From Candidatus Binatia bacterium (lineage in GTDB: Bacteria > Desulfobacterota > Binatia > HRBIN30): DNA of 64,000 nt. This document shows positions 19,163 through 27,983 of the stretch, in pieces. The position numbers and the translations under genes were made by a program. The stretch lies in NCBI GenBank assembly GCA_937925685.1, contig CALAMI010000036.1, positions 17,212 to 81,211 of the forward strand. Direction: 5' to 3'. Under the pieces are notes generated by a model, which saw only the letters and a program-made list of their open reading frames with translations, did no database searches and was not told the DNA's origin. Within the stretch, counting starts at the first letter, position 1; the number at the start of each line of letters is the position of its first letter.

Positions 19163-20105
19163 GACGGCACAAGCTATGCCCAAGGTGGCGGTGGTCGTTC
19201 TGAATTGGAACCGTACCGAAGACACCTTGCAATGTGTGGAAAGCCTAGAGCACGTAGATTACCCCAACATGGAGGTCATCGTCGTCGATAACGGGTCGCG
19301 CCTCGACCCCACACCGCAATTGCGGCAGCGCTTCCCCACCGTGAAATGCATTCGCCTTCCGCGAAATGTGGGATTTACTGGAGGGAACAATGTCGGAATC
19401 CGCTATGCGCTGGAGGCTGGTTCGCGATTCGTTTTCGTGCTCAATAACGACACCATTGTAGAACCCGACGTGCTCACCAAGGCAGTGCAAGTCGCCGAGC
19501 GCGACCCGCGCATAGCGGCCGTTGGGGTGAAGATTCTGGCGTGGGAAGATCCTGCGCGGATCTGGGTGGCTTACGGCTGTGTTACCTTCCGGCAGGGTTT
19601 GGTGCGGCTAGTGGGATATTACTGCCCGGATGACTTCCGCTTCGCCGAGGAGCGTGACGTCGAGTGGGTTCCAGGCACAGCTATGCTGCTGCGTCGCGAA
19701 GCCCTGGAAGACGTCGGACTCTTCGACGAAGCCTATTTTGCGTATCACGAAGATGTCGACTGGTGCACCAGCGCACGCCGCAAAGGGTATCGAATCGTTT
19801 TTGCACCCCAAGGGCGCATTCTGCACAAAGGGCACGGAAGTTCTGGAGGACGAGGATTCGTGAGCATTCGCCAGTACTTGGCCGGAAGGAACATGGTTCT
19901 CTTTGTTCAAAAACATGGTAGCCTGTTTCAACGAGCGAAGTTCGCATGTTTTCAGCTTGCCACCCTGCCTCTTCAGTACCTCAGGCGGCTCGTAACCGGT
20001 GAGCAAGCGGGAGTCATTCTCAAGGTCCGCGGCATGCTCGACGCCTTACGCGATCGGCCAATCCCGTTGGTCGAGCTTGGCCTGCGCGAGGAGGAGGGGC
20101 AGTGA
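19155..20105 (+). CDS. GT2 glycosyltransferase, tandem paralogue A
   Basis: 316 residues. VAVVVLNWNRTEDTLQCVES opens the GT-A fold. NVGFTGGNNVGIRYALEAG and the metal motif FVLNNDTIVEPDVL follow. The block DEAYFAYHEDVDWCTSARRK is the acceptor/catalytic-base region of rhamnosyl-type GT2 enzymes. It is close to the GT2 genes at 20914 and 21881 in every block, which points to tandem duplication. An internal ATG at 19176 is a possible alternative start. Overlaps the methyltransferase by 4 bases. Confidence 0.88.
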   Translation: MRRTAQAMPKVAVVVLNWNRTEDTLQCVESLEHVDYPNMEVIVVDNGSRLDPTPQLRQRFPTVKCIRLPRNVGFTGGNNVGIRYALEAGSRFVFVLNNDTIVEPDVLTKAVQVAERDPRIAAVGVKILAWEDPARIWVAYGCVTFRQGLVRLVGYYCPDDFRFAEERDVEWVPGTAMLLRREALEDVGLFDEAYFAYHEDVDWCTSARRKGYRIVFAPQGRILHKGHGSSGGRGFVSIRQYLAGRNMVLFVQKHGSLFQRAKFACFQLATLPLQYLRRLVTGEQAGVILKVRGMLDALRDRPIPLVELGLREEEGQ

Positions 20106-20917
20106 GTTTCAAGTACTATACTGCGGATGCCGGCATCGCTGCGAGCCAGATTTTCTGGAGCTTCGACAGCGTGGCGGACCAGGTGGAACTGTGTGATTAT
20201 GAAACAACGCTGCCCGTGTTCTTGCGCGAGCTGCCACGCGACAGTGTCATCGTGGATGCTGGCTGTGGCCTCGCAAGATGGGTGATTTACTTGCGGCGTC
20301 GTGGCTTCAAGGTAATGGGTACGGACTTAGCGAGGCCTGCATTGGTAGCGGCGGCGCAAAACGGTGCGCGTGGATGGCTCTTCGCATCCGACACGTTACG
20401 CTTGCCCCTCCGTGATTGCAGCTTAGGGGGTGTGATCTCCCTGGGCGTGATCGAACACGACGAAGCAGGCCCCGAGGCGGCTCTCAGGGAGCTGTACCGG
20501 GTCCTAAAGCCCGGAGGGGTGGCGCTGGTTTCCGTGCCGTACAATAATCCGTGGCGGCGCTGTGTCATCAACCACTTGCGGCGGTTGCGCGACTGGCAGA
20601 AGCGCCGTAGTGGCCTGAGGTTGCAGTTTGCCGAGTATCGATTTAGTGCGCGGGAGTTGCGAAAGTTCCTGGAACAGGCGGGCTTCCAGGTACAAGGCCT
20701 GTACGCCGATGACTTCCACCTGCCGCTAGGGAAGGGCTTGTGGGTCGATTCGTCGTCGTTTTTTGGGTACCGCGCTGGAATGTTCGAGATGAAGGCAGGG
20801 CATAAACGGTGGGAGCTCAATCGCCGCGGCCGGTTTCTGCAACGTGTGACATTTGCCTTTTCTCCGTGGCTCGTTGCCGGAGGAGTGTTGGCAGTCGCTC
20901 GACGCCCTGAGGCGTGA
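20102..20917 (+). CDS. Class I SAM-dependent methyltransferase of the glycan operon
   Basis: 271 residues with a Rossmann methyltransferase core: motif I VIVDAGCGLARWVIYLRRRG, then MGTDLARPALVAAA, LGVIEHDEAG and YRVLKPGGVALVSVP. Between two glycosyltransferases it probably methylates a sugar of the growing glycan; the target is unknown. The GTG start overlaps the previous stop (GTGA), and its own stop overlaps the next GTG. A hydrophobic C-terminal segment (FAFSPWLVAGGVLAVA) is noteworthy and could be a membrane contact. Confidence 0.86.
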   Translation: MSFKYYTADAGIAASQIFWSFDSVADQVELCDYETTLPVFLRELPRDSVIVDAGCGLARWVIYLRRRGFKVMGTDLARPALVAAAQNGARGWLFASDTLRLPLRDCSLGGVISLGVIEHDEAGPEAALRELYRVLKPGGVALVSVPYNNPWRRCVINHLRRLRDWQKRRSGLRLQFAEYRFSARELRKFLEQAGFQVQGLYADDFHLPLGKGLWVDSSSFFGYRAGMFEMKAGHKRWELNRRGRFLQRVTFAFSPWLVAGGVLAVARRPEA

Positions 20918-21888
20918 ATTCAGTGCCAATGCGGGTTGCTGCCGTCATCGTGAACTGGAATCGAGCGGATCTTACCCGCAAGTGCGTCGACAGCCTCCAG
21001 CGGGGACACCTTGTCCCTGCCTGGATCGTCGTTGTTGACAACGGTTCCCGCGAAGACCCCCGGCAAGCCTTTGCGGATATTCCTGGGGCCATCTCCTGGG
21101 TCTTGCTGCGCGAAAATCGTGGGTTTGCCGGTGGAGCGAACGCTGGTATCGAGTATGCCCTGCAGCAGGGTGCCGAAGCGATCTTCTTGGTGAACAATGA
21201 CGCCGTAGCCGATCCGAACTGTCTTTTCGAACTGGCCGAAGCGTTAGCGGCTGACACCAAATTGGCTGCCGTGGGGGCCAAAACGCTCACCCAGGAGGAC
21301 CCACCCCGAATTCACACCGCCTACGGCGTGCTCACCTATCATGGTCCTCTCGTGCAGCAGCGAGGCTGGATGGAACCCGACATCAGCAAGTTCGACCGCT
21401 TCGCCGAAGTTGATTATGTGAGTGGTTGCGCCATGCTCCTTCGTCGCCAAGCGCTGGATGATGTCGGCCTCTTCGACTCCGAGTTTTTTGCCTATCACGA
21501 GGATTTGGAGTGGTGCGTGCGTGCACGGGCCGCCGGTTACCGCGTCGCTTACGTGCCGACAGCCGTGGTACGCCACCGCATGCACGCCTCGACCGACGGC
21601 GGCGGCTATTTGAGCCCTATCACGTACTTGTCCGCTCGGAACGCCGTCTTGTTCGTCAGGAAACACGCCTCCTTGCCCCTGCAACTGAAGTACGCAGTGC
21701 ACCTGGCCGTCAACCTTGTAAAGGATGGGCTATTTCGGTGGCGGCGGAACGAGCTTGCCGGCTTCCGTCTGCGCTTGCAAGGCTTGCGCGATGGTTTGCT
21801 GAAGCGGCCGCTACCTTTGGAAAGGCTAGGCTTAGCCAGTCGCGCAACGTGGCACGACGACCCCCTGGGTGAGGCAAGGGATGGCTGA
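20914..21888 (+). CDS. GT2 glycosyltransferase, tandem paralogue B
   Basis: 324 residues: VAAVIVNWNRADLTRKCVDS, NRGFAGGANAGIEYALQQG, metal motif FLVNNDAVADPN and FFAYHEDLEWCVRARAAGYR. The arrangement matches the paralogues on either side of it. It starts with GTG overlapping the methyltransferase stop; ATG 20929 is an alternative. Cytoplasmic glycosyl transfer to the lipid-linked repeat; sugar unknown. Confidence 0.87.
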   Translation: MNSVPMRVAAVIVNWNRADLTRKCVDSLQRGHLVPAWIVVVDNGSREDPRQAFADIPGAISWVLLRENRGFAGGANAGIEYALQQGAEAIFLVNNDAVADPNCLFELAEALAADTKLAAVGAKTLTQEDPPRIHTAYGVLTYHGPLVQQRGWMEPDISKFDRFAEVDYVSGCAMLLRRQALDDVGLFDSEFFAYHEDLEWCVRARAAGYRVAYVPTAVVRHRMHASTDGGGYLSPITYLSARNAVLFVRKHASLPLQLKYAVHLAVNLVKDGLFRWRRNELAGFRLRLQGLRDGLLKRPLPLERLGLASRATWHDDPLGEARDG

Positions 21889-22804
21889 ACCTCACGTGGC
21901 GATTGTCATCTTGAACTGGAACGGCAAAGAGGACGTGCTGCGCTGCCTCTCGACGTTGCCACGAATTCGCTACTCGAACTGGAGCGCTACCGTCGTCGAC
22001 AACGCATCCTTCGACGGCAGCGTCGAGGCCATCCGGCAGTGGTTCCCTTGGCAGCGAGTGTTGGTGATGGAAAAAAACCTCGGCTTTTGCGGTGGGAACA
22101 ACCGTGGAATCGCCGATGCCCTCGAACGCGGTGCCGACTACGTTTTGCTGCTCAACAACGACACCGAACTCCATCCAGAATTACTCACCAAGCTCGTAGA
22201 GGTTGCAGAAAGCGATCCCCGCATAGGTGCGGTCGGGGCAAAAAACATCTTGCTCGAGGATCACCGCCTCGTTTGGGGTGCCTATGGCGAGCTGCGGTAC
22301 CACCGCGACCTGGTTCATTTGGTTGGCTCCCGGGTCTCCGACGGGCCACAACTGACCGTAGTGAAGGATGTAGACTGGGTCATCGGCAATGGCATGATGT
22401 TGCGCCGCGAGGCGATTGAGACGGTCGGTGGCTTCGACGAAAACTTTTTTGGCTATCACGAAGACGTCGACTGGTGTGTCCGCGCCCGCAAAGCTGGCTT
22501 TCGGATTGTGTACAACGGATACGCCATTATTTATCACCGTGGTTTCGGAGCGGCGCATCCTGCTCGCCCACGGCCGTTCCCTGTACTGTATTTTCTCGGA
22601 CGCAACAGCATGCTTTTCGCTCGCAAACACGCAACCGTGCCGCAAATGTGTAAATTTGTCACCCTGTTTGTCTTGGGAGTTGCTTGGTGGATGTTCCGCG
22701 GAGTGCTCCGCGGCGATCGCTTGAAATCATACCTCTGGCTGGTTCGTGGATTTCTCGATGGAATCACTGGGCGCTTGCCCCTGCGGGACCTCGGGCTGCA
22801 GTAG
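21881..22804 (+). CDS. GT2 glycosyltransferase, tandem paralogue C
   Basis: 307 residues: VAIVILNWNGKEDVLRCLST, NLGFCGGNNRGIADALERG, LLLNNDTELHPELL and DENFFGYHEDVDWCVRARKA. It is the last transferase before the flippase. ATG 21881 has GAGGCAAGGG upstream and a 4-residue lead, and was preferred over the GTG at 21869. A hydrophobic segment WMFRGVLRG region near the C-terminus resembles the amphipathic tails of its neighbours. 105 bases separate it from the flippase. Confidence 0.88.
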   Translation: MAEPHVAIVILNWNGKEDVLRCLSTLPRIRYSNWSATVVDNASFDGSVEAIRQWFPWQRVLVMEKNLGFCGGNNRGIADALERGADYVLLLNNDTELHPELLTKLVEVAESDPRIGAVGAKNILLEDHRLVWGAYGELRYHRDLVHLVGSRVSDGPQLTVVKDVDWVIGNGMMLRREAIETVGGFDENFFGYHEDVDWCVRARKAGFRIVYNGYAIIYHRGFGAAHPARPRPFPVLYFLGRNSMLFARKHATVPQMCKFVTLFVLGVAWWMFRGVLRGDRLKSYLWLVRGFLDGITGRLPLRDLGLQ

Positions 22805-22909
22805 CTTTGGCCTAGCCCGGGGCAGGGCCAGCTTTGAACGTGGCCATGCCGTTCCAGGGGCGAGCCGGAAACCCTACTCGAAGGCGGCTTCCCCACCGTA
22901 GCGGGGCAA

Positions 22910-24331
22910 ATGCGCATGAGTCGACGGTTGTTGCGCAATTCGGTGAGCGGCCTGAGCGGCATGGTCCTGCAAAAGGCTGTCCATTTGTTCACGATGATCG
23001 TGCTCGCACGCATGCTAGGTGCAGAGCAGTTCGGGGTGTACGCATTCGTTGGCGCCTTGGTGTTTTTTTTCGGCTTTCTGACCGACCTCGGGATGGAGCG
23101 GGTGCTCACCCGTGAGCTAGCGGCTAAGCCGGAGGAGGCGAGGGTCCTGTTAGGAACTGCCTTGTGCCTTCGCGTTGTCCTTGGCTTACTCGCCGCCGGT
23201 ATCGGGGTAGCCGTGGGCTGGCTGTGGGGGTTCGATCAGATCACGTTTGCCTGTTTGTTGCTTGCGTTAGCCGGGCTGCCTCTCGGAACTGATTTACTGG
23301 CTCGGGCTTACTTTCAAAGCCGTCTGGAGATTCGTAACTACTACCGCATCGCGTTGGCCGGGAGTGCGACCTTTCTTGCCCTTGTGAGCATTTGCTGGTG
23401 GCGGCAAGGCTCGGTGGTCGCTGTCTTCGCGCTTGGCCTGATCAATGGAGTAGTGTACGCAGCACTCTACCTTCGGTCGGTGCACGCTCGAGTCAGTATC
23501 GCTCCGGCTGTTTCACTGACGCGAGCGCGCGGCTTGCTGCGCGAGGGATTTCAGATCGGGTTGCTGGCTCTTCTGTTCATGACCGCGTTGCGGATCGACC
23601 AAATCCTGCTCTTCCAGTTGCGCGGGGCAGAGGAGGTAGGAAAATACGCGGCGGCTGTGCGTTTGACCGAGGCCTTGGGCATGTTTTCCGAAGCCGTGAT
23701 GCTGTCCCTGTTTCCTTTGCTCGCGGCTAGCCGCCACTCCAGTCCCGGTGTGTTTCGGCAACGCTATCGCCTAGGTTTCCGCTACCTTGCCGCGGCGGGA
23801 ACGTTGCTGGCCTTGGGATTGAGCTATCTTGCTGCCGACTTGTTGCGCTTGGTGTTCGGTCCGAAATACAGCACGGCTTGGCCGGCAGTCGTGTTTTTGA
23901 GCTGGAATTTATTCCTAAGCTACCTGGGTACAGTTTATGTCAACGTGTTTCTCATCGAATGCTGGTATCGCTTGTTGTTGCTCGTGAGTGCTGTCTCGGT
24001 TGCGGTAAACATCGTTTTCAACATCTTGTGGATTCCCGCCTATGGCAGTGCCGGAGCTGCAGGGGCCACCTTGTTGAGCAGCGTCGTCGGTTTCAGTTTA
24101 TGGTTTTTCTTTCCAGCGACACGTCCTGTTTTAGCGGATTGCCTACGGTCCAGCGCACCCGCAATTGCGGCGGGTGCACTATCTGCAACTGTGGGAGTCG
24201 TGCTCTTGCAATGGGGTGGGCCTTCATTTGCGCTAGTTTCACTTGCCTTGTACCTAGTTTTGCTGGTCGTTACCGGTGGGCTAACTAAGGCCGATCTCCA
24301 GCGGCTGTATGCCAACCCACAGTCGGGCTAG
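22910..24331 (+). CDS. Polysaccharide flippase (Wzx/MATE-like lipid III flippase)
   Basis: 473 residues with about 12-14 membrane helices. The N-terminal LSGMVLQKAVHLFTMIVLAR and GAEQFGVYAFVGALV are typical of polysaccharide exporters of the MOP superfamily (Wzx/RfbX). It would turn the undecaprenyl-linked oligosaccharide made by the upstream transferases across the inner membrane. No Wzy polymerase or chain-length regulator is recognised in the window. The 3' end overlaps the convergent trmB by 47 bases. Confidence 0.88.
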   Translation: MRMSRRLLRNSVSGLSGMVLQKAVHLFTMIVLARMLGAEQFGVYAFVGALVFFFGFLTDLGMERVLTRELAAKPEEARVLLGTALCLRVVLGLLAAGIGVAVGWLWGFDQITFACLLLALAGLPLGTDLLARAYFQSRLEIRNYYRIALAGSATFLALVSICWWRQGSVVAVFALGLINGVVYAALYLRSVHARVSIAPAVSLTRARGLLREGFQIGLLALLFMTALRIDQILLFQLRGAEEVGKYAAAVRLTEALGMFSEAVMLSLFPLLAASRHSSPGVFRQRYRLGFRYLAAAGTLLALGLSYLAADLLRLVFGPKYSTAWPAVVFLSWNLFLSYLGTVYVNVFLIECWYRLLLLVSAVSVAVNIVFNILWIPAYGSAGAAGATLLSSVVGFSLWFFFPATRPVLADCLRSSAPAIAAGALSATVGVVLLQWGGPSFALVSLALYLVLLVVTGGLTKADLQRLYANPQSG

Positions 24332-24896
24332 GCACCTTTCTCGTTGCCACCGGAGGCCGGACGAATGTTCCCTGCCAAATGGTGGCACCGCGCTGCAGCC
24401 CCTTTTTCTCGAATGCCGTGGGGCTCGGGCGAGGCCGCGTCGGTAATGCGCTCAAGGTAACACCGCTGCTTTCCAAGCACTCTTTTGCCAGGCGCCAGAC
24501 CGAAAGTACGTCCGTGGCCAGATAAACCAGCCCCCCTGCAGCCAAGGTGCGCGCCAGGTCGCGCGCAAAATCTGGAGTAAACAGACGTCGCTTGTGGTGG
24601 CGCCGTTTCCACCAGGGGTCGGGGAAATAAATGTGGTAAGCGCTCACGCTTGCATCCGGAATGAGGCGAACGACGCACTGCGCCGGGGCATGAACGATGC
24701 GAACGTTTCGTAGCCCCTGCTGTTCTACGAGTGCGCTGACACGGACGGCCCGGCTGCGCGAGGCTTCGATGGCGAAAAAGTTCACCGCTGGCCGTTGAGC
24801 TGCTTCCCGACAGAGGAAGGTACCGGTGCCTGGACCGATCTCGACTTCAACCGGTGCGGCCCGCTCGAAGATCGCTGTCCAGAACTCAGTAGCCAT
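24285..24896 (-). CDS. trmB: tRNA (guanine-N7-)-methyltransferase
   Basis: Makes m7G46 in tRNA. SAM motif VEIGPGTGTFLCREAA, and the TrmB signature YFPDPWWKRRHHKRRLFTP, which binds the target guanine. Translated from ATG 24896 it is 203 residues, near the normal minimum of about 200-230; an in-frame ATG at 24923 would add nine residues. Starts inside the end of the upstream SDR gene (11-base overlap), so the two are co-transcribed. The C-terminus runs into the flippase gene on the other strand. Confidence 0.92.
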   Translation of the reverse strand: MATEFWTAIFERAAPVEVEIGPGTGTFLCREAAQRPAVNFFAIEASRSRAVRVSALVEQQGLRNVRIVHAPAQCVVRLIPDASVSAYHIYFPDPWWKRRHHKRRLFTPDFARDLARTLAAGGLVYLATDVLSVWRLAKECLESSGVTLSALPTRPRPSPTAFEKKGLQRGATIWQGTFVRPPVATRKVPSPTVGWHTAAGDRP

Positions 24897-25638
24897 CGTC
24901 GCCAGCAAGTAACCGTCCACCATCCACAGGCAAGACCACACCGGTGACGTAGTCGTTGCGGCACAAGAACAGCACCGCCTCAGCAACGTGTTCTGGCGCT
25001 CCTGCCCTCCTCAGGAGGGTTCGCTCGATTTCCCGTTGCTGCTGATCGACAGGGAACCCAGGTGGGAATAAAATGGGGCCGGGGGCAACGGCATTCACTC
25101 GCACCGCGGGTGCGAGCTCTTTGGCCAGCGTGCGCACCATGGCCACAACGCCAGCCTTGGCGATGTTGTACGCTAAGTACCCCTTCCAGGGACGCAAAGC
25201 AGCCACATCTGCCAGGGCTACGATACTGCCGCTGCCCTGATCACGCATCCATACACCAAAGCTGCGCGCGACCCAGAGCGCGCTGAACAAGTTGTCCTGG
25301 AGCATGCGCTGAAAAATCTCGTCGGAGAAATGGTCCACAGGTGTACCTTCGAAAGCACCGGCATTGGCTACAAGAACGTCGATCCGCTGGAATCGTCGCA
25401 CCACGGTTTCCCGCAGTGCCTCGGCCTGCGCTCGAACGGAGAGGTCTCCTTGGTGCAAGAGGACTTCCGCACCGGCGCGGCGAGCCAGCTCGGCAGTGGT
25501 TTCTATGGTGGGGCGTTTGGTCCGGTAATGGAGGACCACATCGTAGCCGGCGCGAGCCAAAGCCACGACAATTGCTTGCCCGATTCGCTCTCCGCCAGCA
25601 GTCACTGCGGCTACCGGTTTCATCCCCAACGTGGTCAT
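24886..25638 (-). CDS. SDR oxidoreductase, pteridine reductase/FolM-like
   Basis: 250 residues, classical SDR fold. The nucleotide-binding turn is VTAGGERIGQAIV (TGxxxRIG rather than TGxxxGIG), a mark of the FolM/pteridine reductase branch. VLVANAG follows, then the catalytic Tyr-Lys in YLAYNIAKAGVV and the branch-typical ADVAALRPWKGYL and VNAVAPGPILFP. It may reduce dihydropterins; the usual catalytic Ser position reads ALADVAAL, as in FolM-like proteins. Overlaps trmB. The family assignment is firmer than the substrate. Confidence 0.82.
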   Translation of the reverse strand: MTTLGMKPVAAVTAGGERIGQAIVVALARAGYDVVLHYRTKRPTIETTAELARRAGAEVLLHQGDLSVRAQAEALRETVVRRFQRIDVLVANAGAFEGTPVDHFSDEIFQRMLQDNLFSALWVARSFGVWMRDQGSGSIVALADVAALRPWKGYLAYNIAKAGVVAMVRTLAKELAPAVRVNAVAPGPILFPPGFPVDQQQREIERTLLRRAGAPEHVAEAVLFLCRNDYVTGVVLPVDGGRLLAGDDGY

Positions 25639-25708
25639 CGCGTTGCCTTAGGCGCTGCCGTGAAGTACTAGGCATAGCATCATTCACGGGTTCTAGAGGG
25701 AGTGCAAG

Positions 25709-26803
25709 ATGAGAGCTGCCGTATTGCAAGCTTGGAACGAGCCATTTCAGGTTCAAGAGGTCAATCTCGATTCACCACACCAAGGCGAGGTGCTGGTGAA
25801 AGTTGTCGCCAGTGGCGTGTGCCACAGCGACTTGAGCATCCAACGTGGCTTGCTGCCCATGATGCCGCCGATCATCATCGGACACGAGGGGGCCGGCATT
25901 GTCGAAGAGGTTGGCCCAGGTGTCAGCTCGGTTCAGAAAGGCGACCATGTGGTGCTGACTTGGCTTTACTCTTGCGGATATTGTCGAGATTGTGGGCGTG
26001 GCCGTCCGCACCTCTGTGAAAAAGCCGCGATGGCCACCATGTCGGGGGCGATGTACGATGGAACGACTCGCTTCCAACTCCACGGCCAGCCCCTGCGGCA
26101 CTGGTGCGGCTCGTTTGCGGAGTACACCGTGGTGCCAGAGCAAGCCGTCATTCCCATCCGCAGGGATGTATCCCTGACCAGTGCGTGCCTGGTCGGTTGT
26201 GGAGTGATGACTGGCGTGGGTGCGGCAATGAATACGGCGCGTGTCGAACCAGGGGACACAGTTGCCGTGGTTGGTTGTGGAGGGGTTGGCCTTAACGTGA
26301 TCCAAGGGGCACAGGTTTGTGGTGCAGAGCGGATTATCGCTGTAGACTTGGTGGCCAAGAAGCTGGAACTGGCGAAGCAGTTTGGCGCTACAGACACGGT
26401 CAATCCGAGCGATGGTGATTGGACCGACCAGGTGCGTGCGTTGACTGCCGGTAAAGGTGCGGATTTTGTTTTCGAGGTGGTCGGGAACCCCAACTTGATC
26501 CAGCAGGCATTTTCTGCGGTGCGGCGCGGTGGCAAGCTGGTGATCGTGGGCGTGCCACCGCTAGGACAACAGGTGACGTTTCCGGCCATGAACTTTCCCT
26601 TGGAAGAAAAGGGCGTGATCGGCTCGTATTATGGATCGCCGCGGTTTCGCTACGATATGCCTCGGATTCTCGACCTTTACATGGCCAAGCGCATCAAGCT
26701 CGATGAGCTGGTCAGTCGCCAACTGAAGCTCGATGAGATCAACTTGGCCATGAGCTTGATCGACCAAGGGGAAGTGGCCCGCAGCGTCATCGTGCACGCG
26801 TAG
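25709..26803 (+). CDS. Zinc-dependent alcohol dehydrogenase (MDR family)
   Basis: 364 residues. Catalytic zinc ligands in ASGVCHSDLS and IIGHEGAGIVEEVG; structural zinc in CGYCRDCGRGRPHLC (four cysteines). The NAD-binding Rossmann loop is VAVVGCGGVGLNVIQGA with D following in IIAVDLVAKK, so NAD is preferred over NADP. It resembles class III-like and mycothiol-type alcohol dehydrogenases that oxidise primary alcohols or aldehyde adducts. AGAGGGAG precedes the ATG. Divergent from the SDR gene, 70 bases away; substrate not known. Confidence 0.9.
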   Translation: MRAAVLQAWNEPFQVQEVNLDSPHQGEVLVKVVASGVCHSDLSIQRGLLPMMPPIIIGHEGAGIVEEVGPGVSSVQKGDHVVLTWLYSCGYCRDCGRGRPHLCEKAAMATMSGAMYDGTTRFQLHGQPLRHWCGSFAEYTVVPEQAVIPIRRDVSLTSACLVGCGVMTGVGAAMNTARVEPGDTVAVVGCGGVGLNVIQGAQVCGAERIIAVDLVAKKLELAKQFGATDTVNPSDGDWTDQVRALTAGKGADFVFEVVGNPNLIQQAFSAVRRGGKLVIVGVPPLGQQVTFPAMNFPLEEKGVIGSYYGSPRFRYDMPRILDLYMAKRIKLDELVSRQLKLDEINLAMSLIDQGEVARSVIVHA

Positions 26804-26843
26804 AGAAGCGCGCCGTCGCTTCCTCCCGCGACGTTGCCAAGGC

Positions 26844-27836
26844 TCAGGCCCGAGCCGGTGCCAAACCCTCGAGTGTTGCCCGGATCACCTCGGGATCGAA
26901 GCTGAGGACGCTAATGGCCGTCGTATTCACCCCGGCGGCTACGTAGTCAGCGATCCGCTGGCGGCACTCTTCGATGCTGCCGAAAATTGCCAAGGCGTCG
27001 ACAAAACGGTCGCTCATTCCCTTGCGAGTCAAAGCGCGGTCGCCCTTGCGGAACCCCTCCGCAATCCAACGGGCTTCCTCCTCGAACCCATACCAGGCTG
27101 CGAAGCGATTGTAGACAGGAGTGGCAAAGTAGCCCGTGAGGGCGCTGCGGAAAAGCTCGCGCGCGGCTTGGCGATCGTTCGTGACCATCACTTGATGGCG
27201 GCAAACGATTTCCAGTGCCTTGGGGTCCCGACCTATGCGCTGCGCCCCAATGGCGATGTGCTCCCGCATCCGCGCTAAGGCTTCAACCGGGAATAGGTTC
27301 ACGGCCACTCCATCGCCAATTTCGCCCGCCAACTCGAGCATGGGAGGGCGCAATGCACCCACATAAATCGGCACAGGAGCGGAGGGGAGCACGAATAAAC
27401 GCAACCCCCGGCTCTTCACTGTTTTTCCTTCGAACGCGCTTTTCTCCCCCTTCAGCAGTGCCCGTACCAGCTCCACCGTCTCCCGCACCCGAGTCACCGG
27501 CTTCTCGAACGGCAAGCCATGCCATTGCTCCACAATGGCGTGGCTCGATGAGCCTAAGCCCAAGATGAAGCGCCCTGGTGCTAACTGCCCCAGCGTTGCC
27601 GCCGCCTGGGCAAGCACGCCAGGGGTGCGCGTGTAGACTGGGGAAACCGCGATGCCGACGCGCAAACGCTGGGTCACCTGGCAAACTGCTGCAGCAAGCG
27701 CGAAGGGGTCTGGCCCGTTCGTGTCCGCGATCCACACGCTTTCATAACCCAAGTCCTCCGCTCGCTGTGCCCACCACAGACAAGTGCGGAGGTCGGGAGG
27801 AACGGGCAAGCTGATACCAAGTTTCCCTAGATCCAT
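26844..27836 (-). CDS. LLM-class (luciferase-like, probably F420-dependent) oxidoreductase
   Basis: 330 residues, TIM-barrel luciferase-like monooxygenase family. Seen: LGISLPVPPDLRTCLWWAQR, WIADTNGPDPFALAAAVCQV, RLRVGIAVSPVYTRTP and GRFILGLGSSSHAIVEQWHG, as in F420-dependent members of the Mer/Adf-like group. Whether F420 or FMN is the cofactor needs a test; no F420 biosynthesis gene is in the window. Convergent with the alcohol dehydrogenase and divergent from the lyase gene. Substrate unknown. Confidence 0.85.
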   Translation of the reverse strand: MDLGKLGISLPVPPDLRTCLWWAQRAEDLGYESVWIADTNGPDPFALAAAVCQVTQRLRVGIAVSPVYTRTPGVLAQAAATLGQLAPGRFILGLGSSSHAIVEQWHGLPFEKPVTRVRETVELVRALLKGEKSAFEGKTVKSRGLRLFVLPSAPVPIYVGALRPPMLELAGEIGDGVAVNLFPVEALARMREHIAIGAQRIGRDPKALEIVCRHQVMVTNDRQAARELFRSALTGYFATPVYNRFAAWYGFEEEARWIAEGFRKGDRALTRKGMSDRFVDALAIFGSIEECRQRIADYVAAGVNTTAISVLSFDPEVIRATLEGLAPARA

Positions 27837-27983
27837 GAGCGAAAATTCCTACTGTGGAACCAGCTGCAGAACAACCCAGGGTCGCTGCTAATGCGACGGC
27901 AAAGAAAAGTTCACGGGTTGCCCCAGGTATACCGAACTGACTAGAAGATTGCCCACCTTCGCCACAAAACTCAGGGAGGCTGA

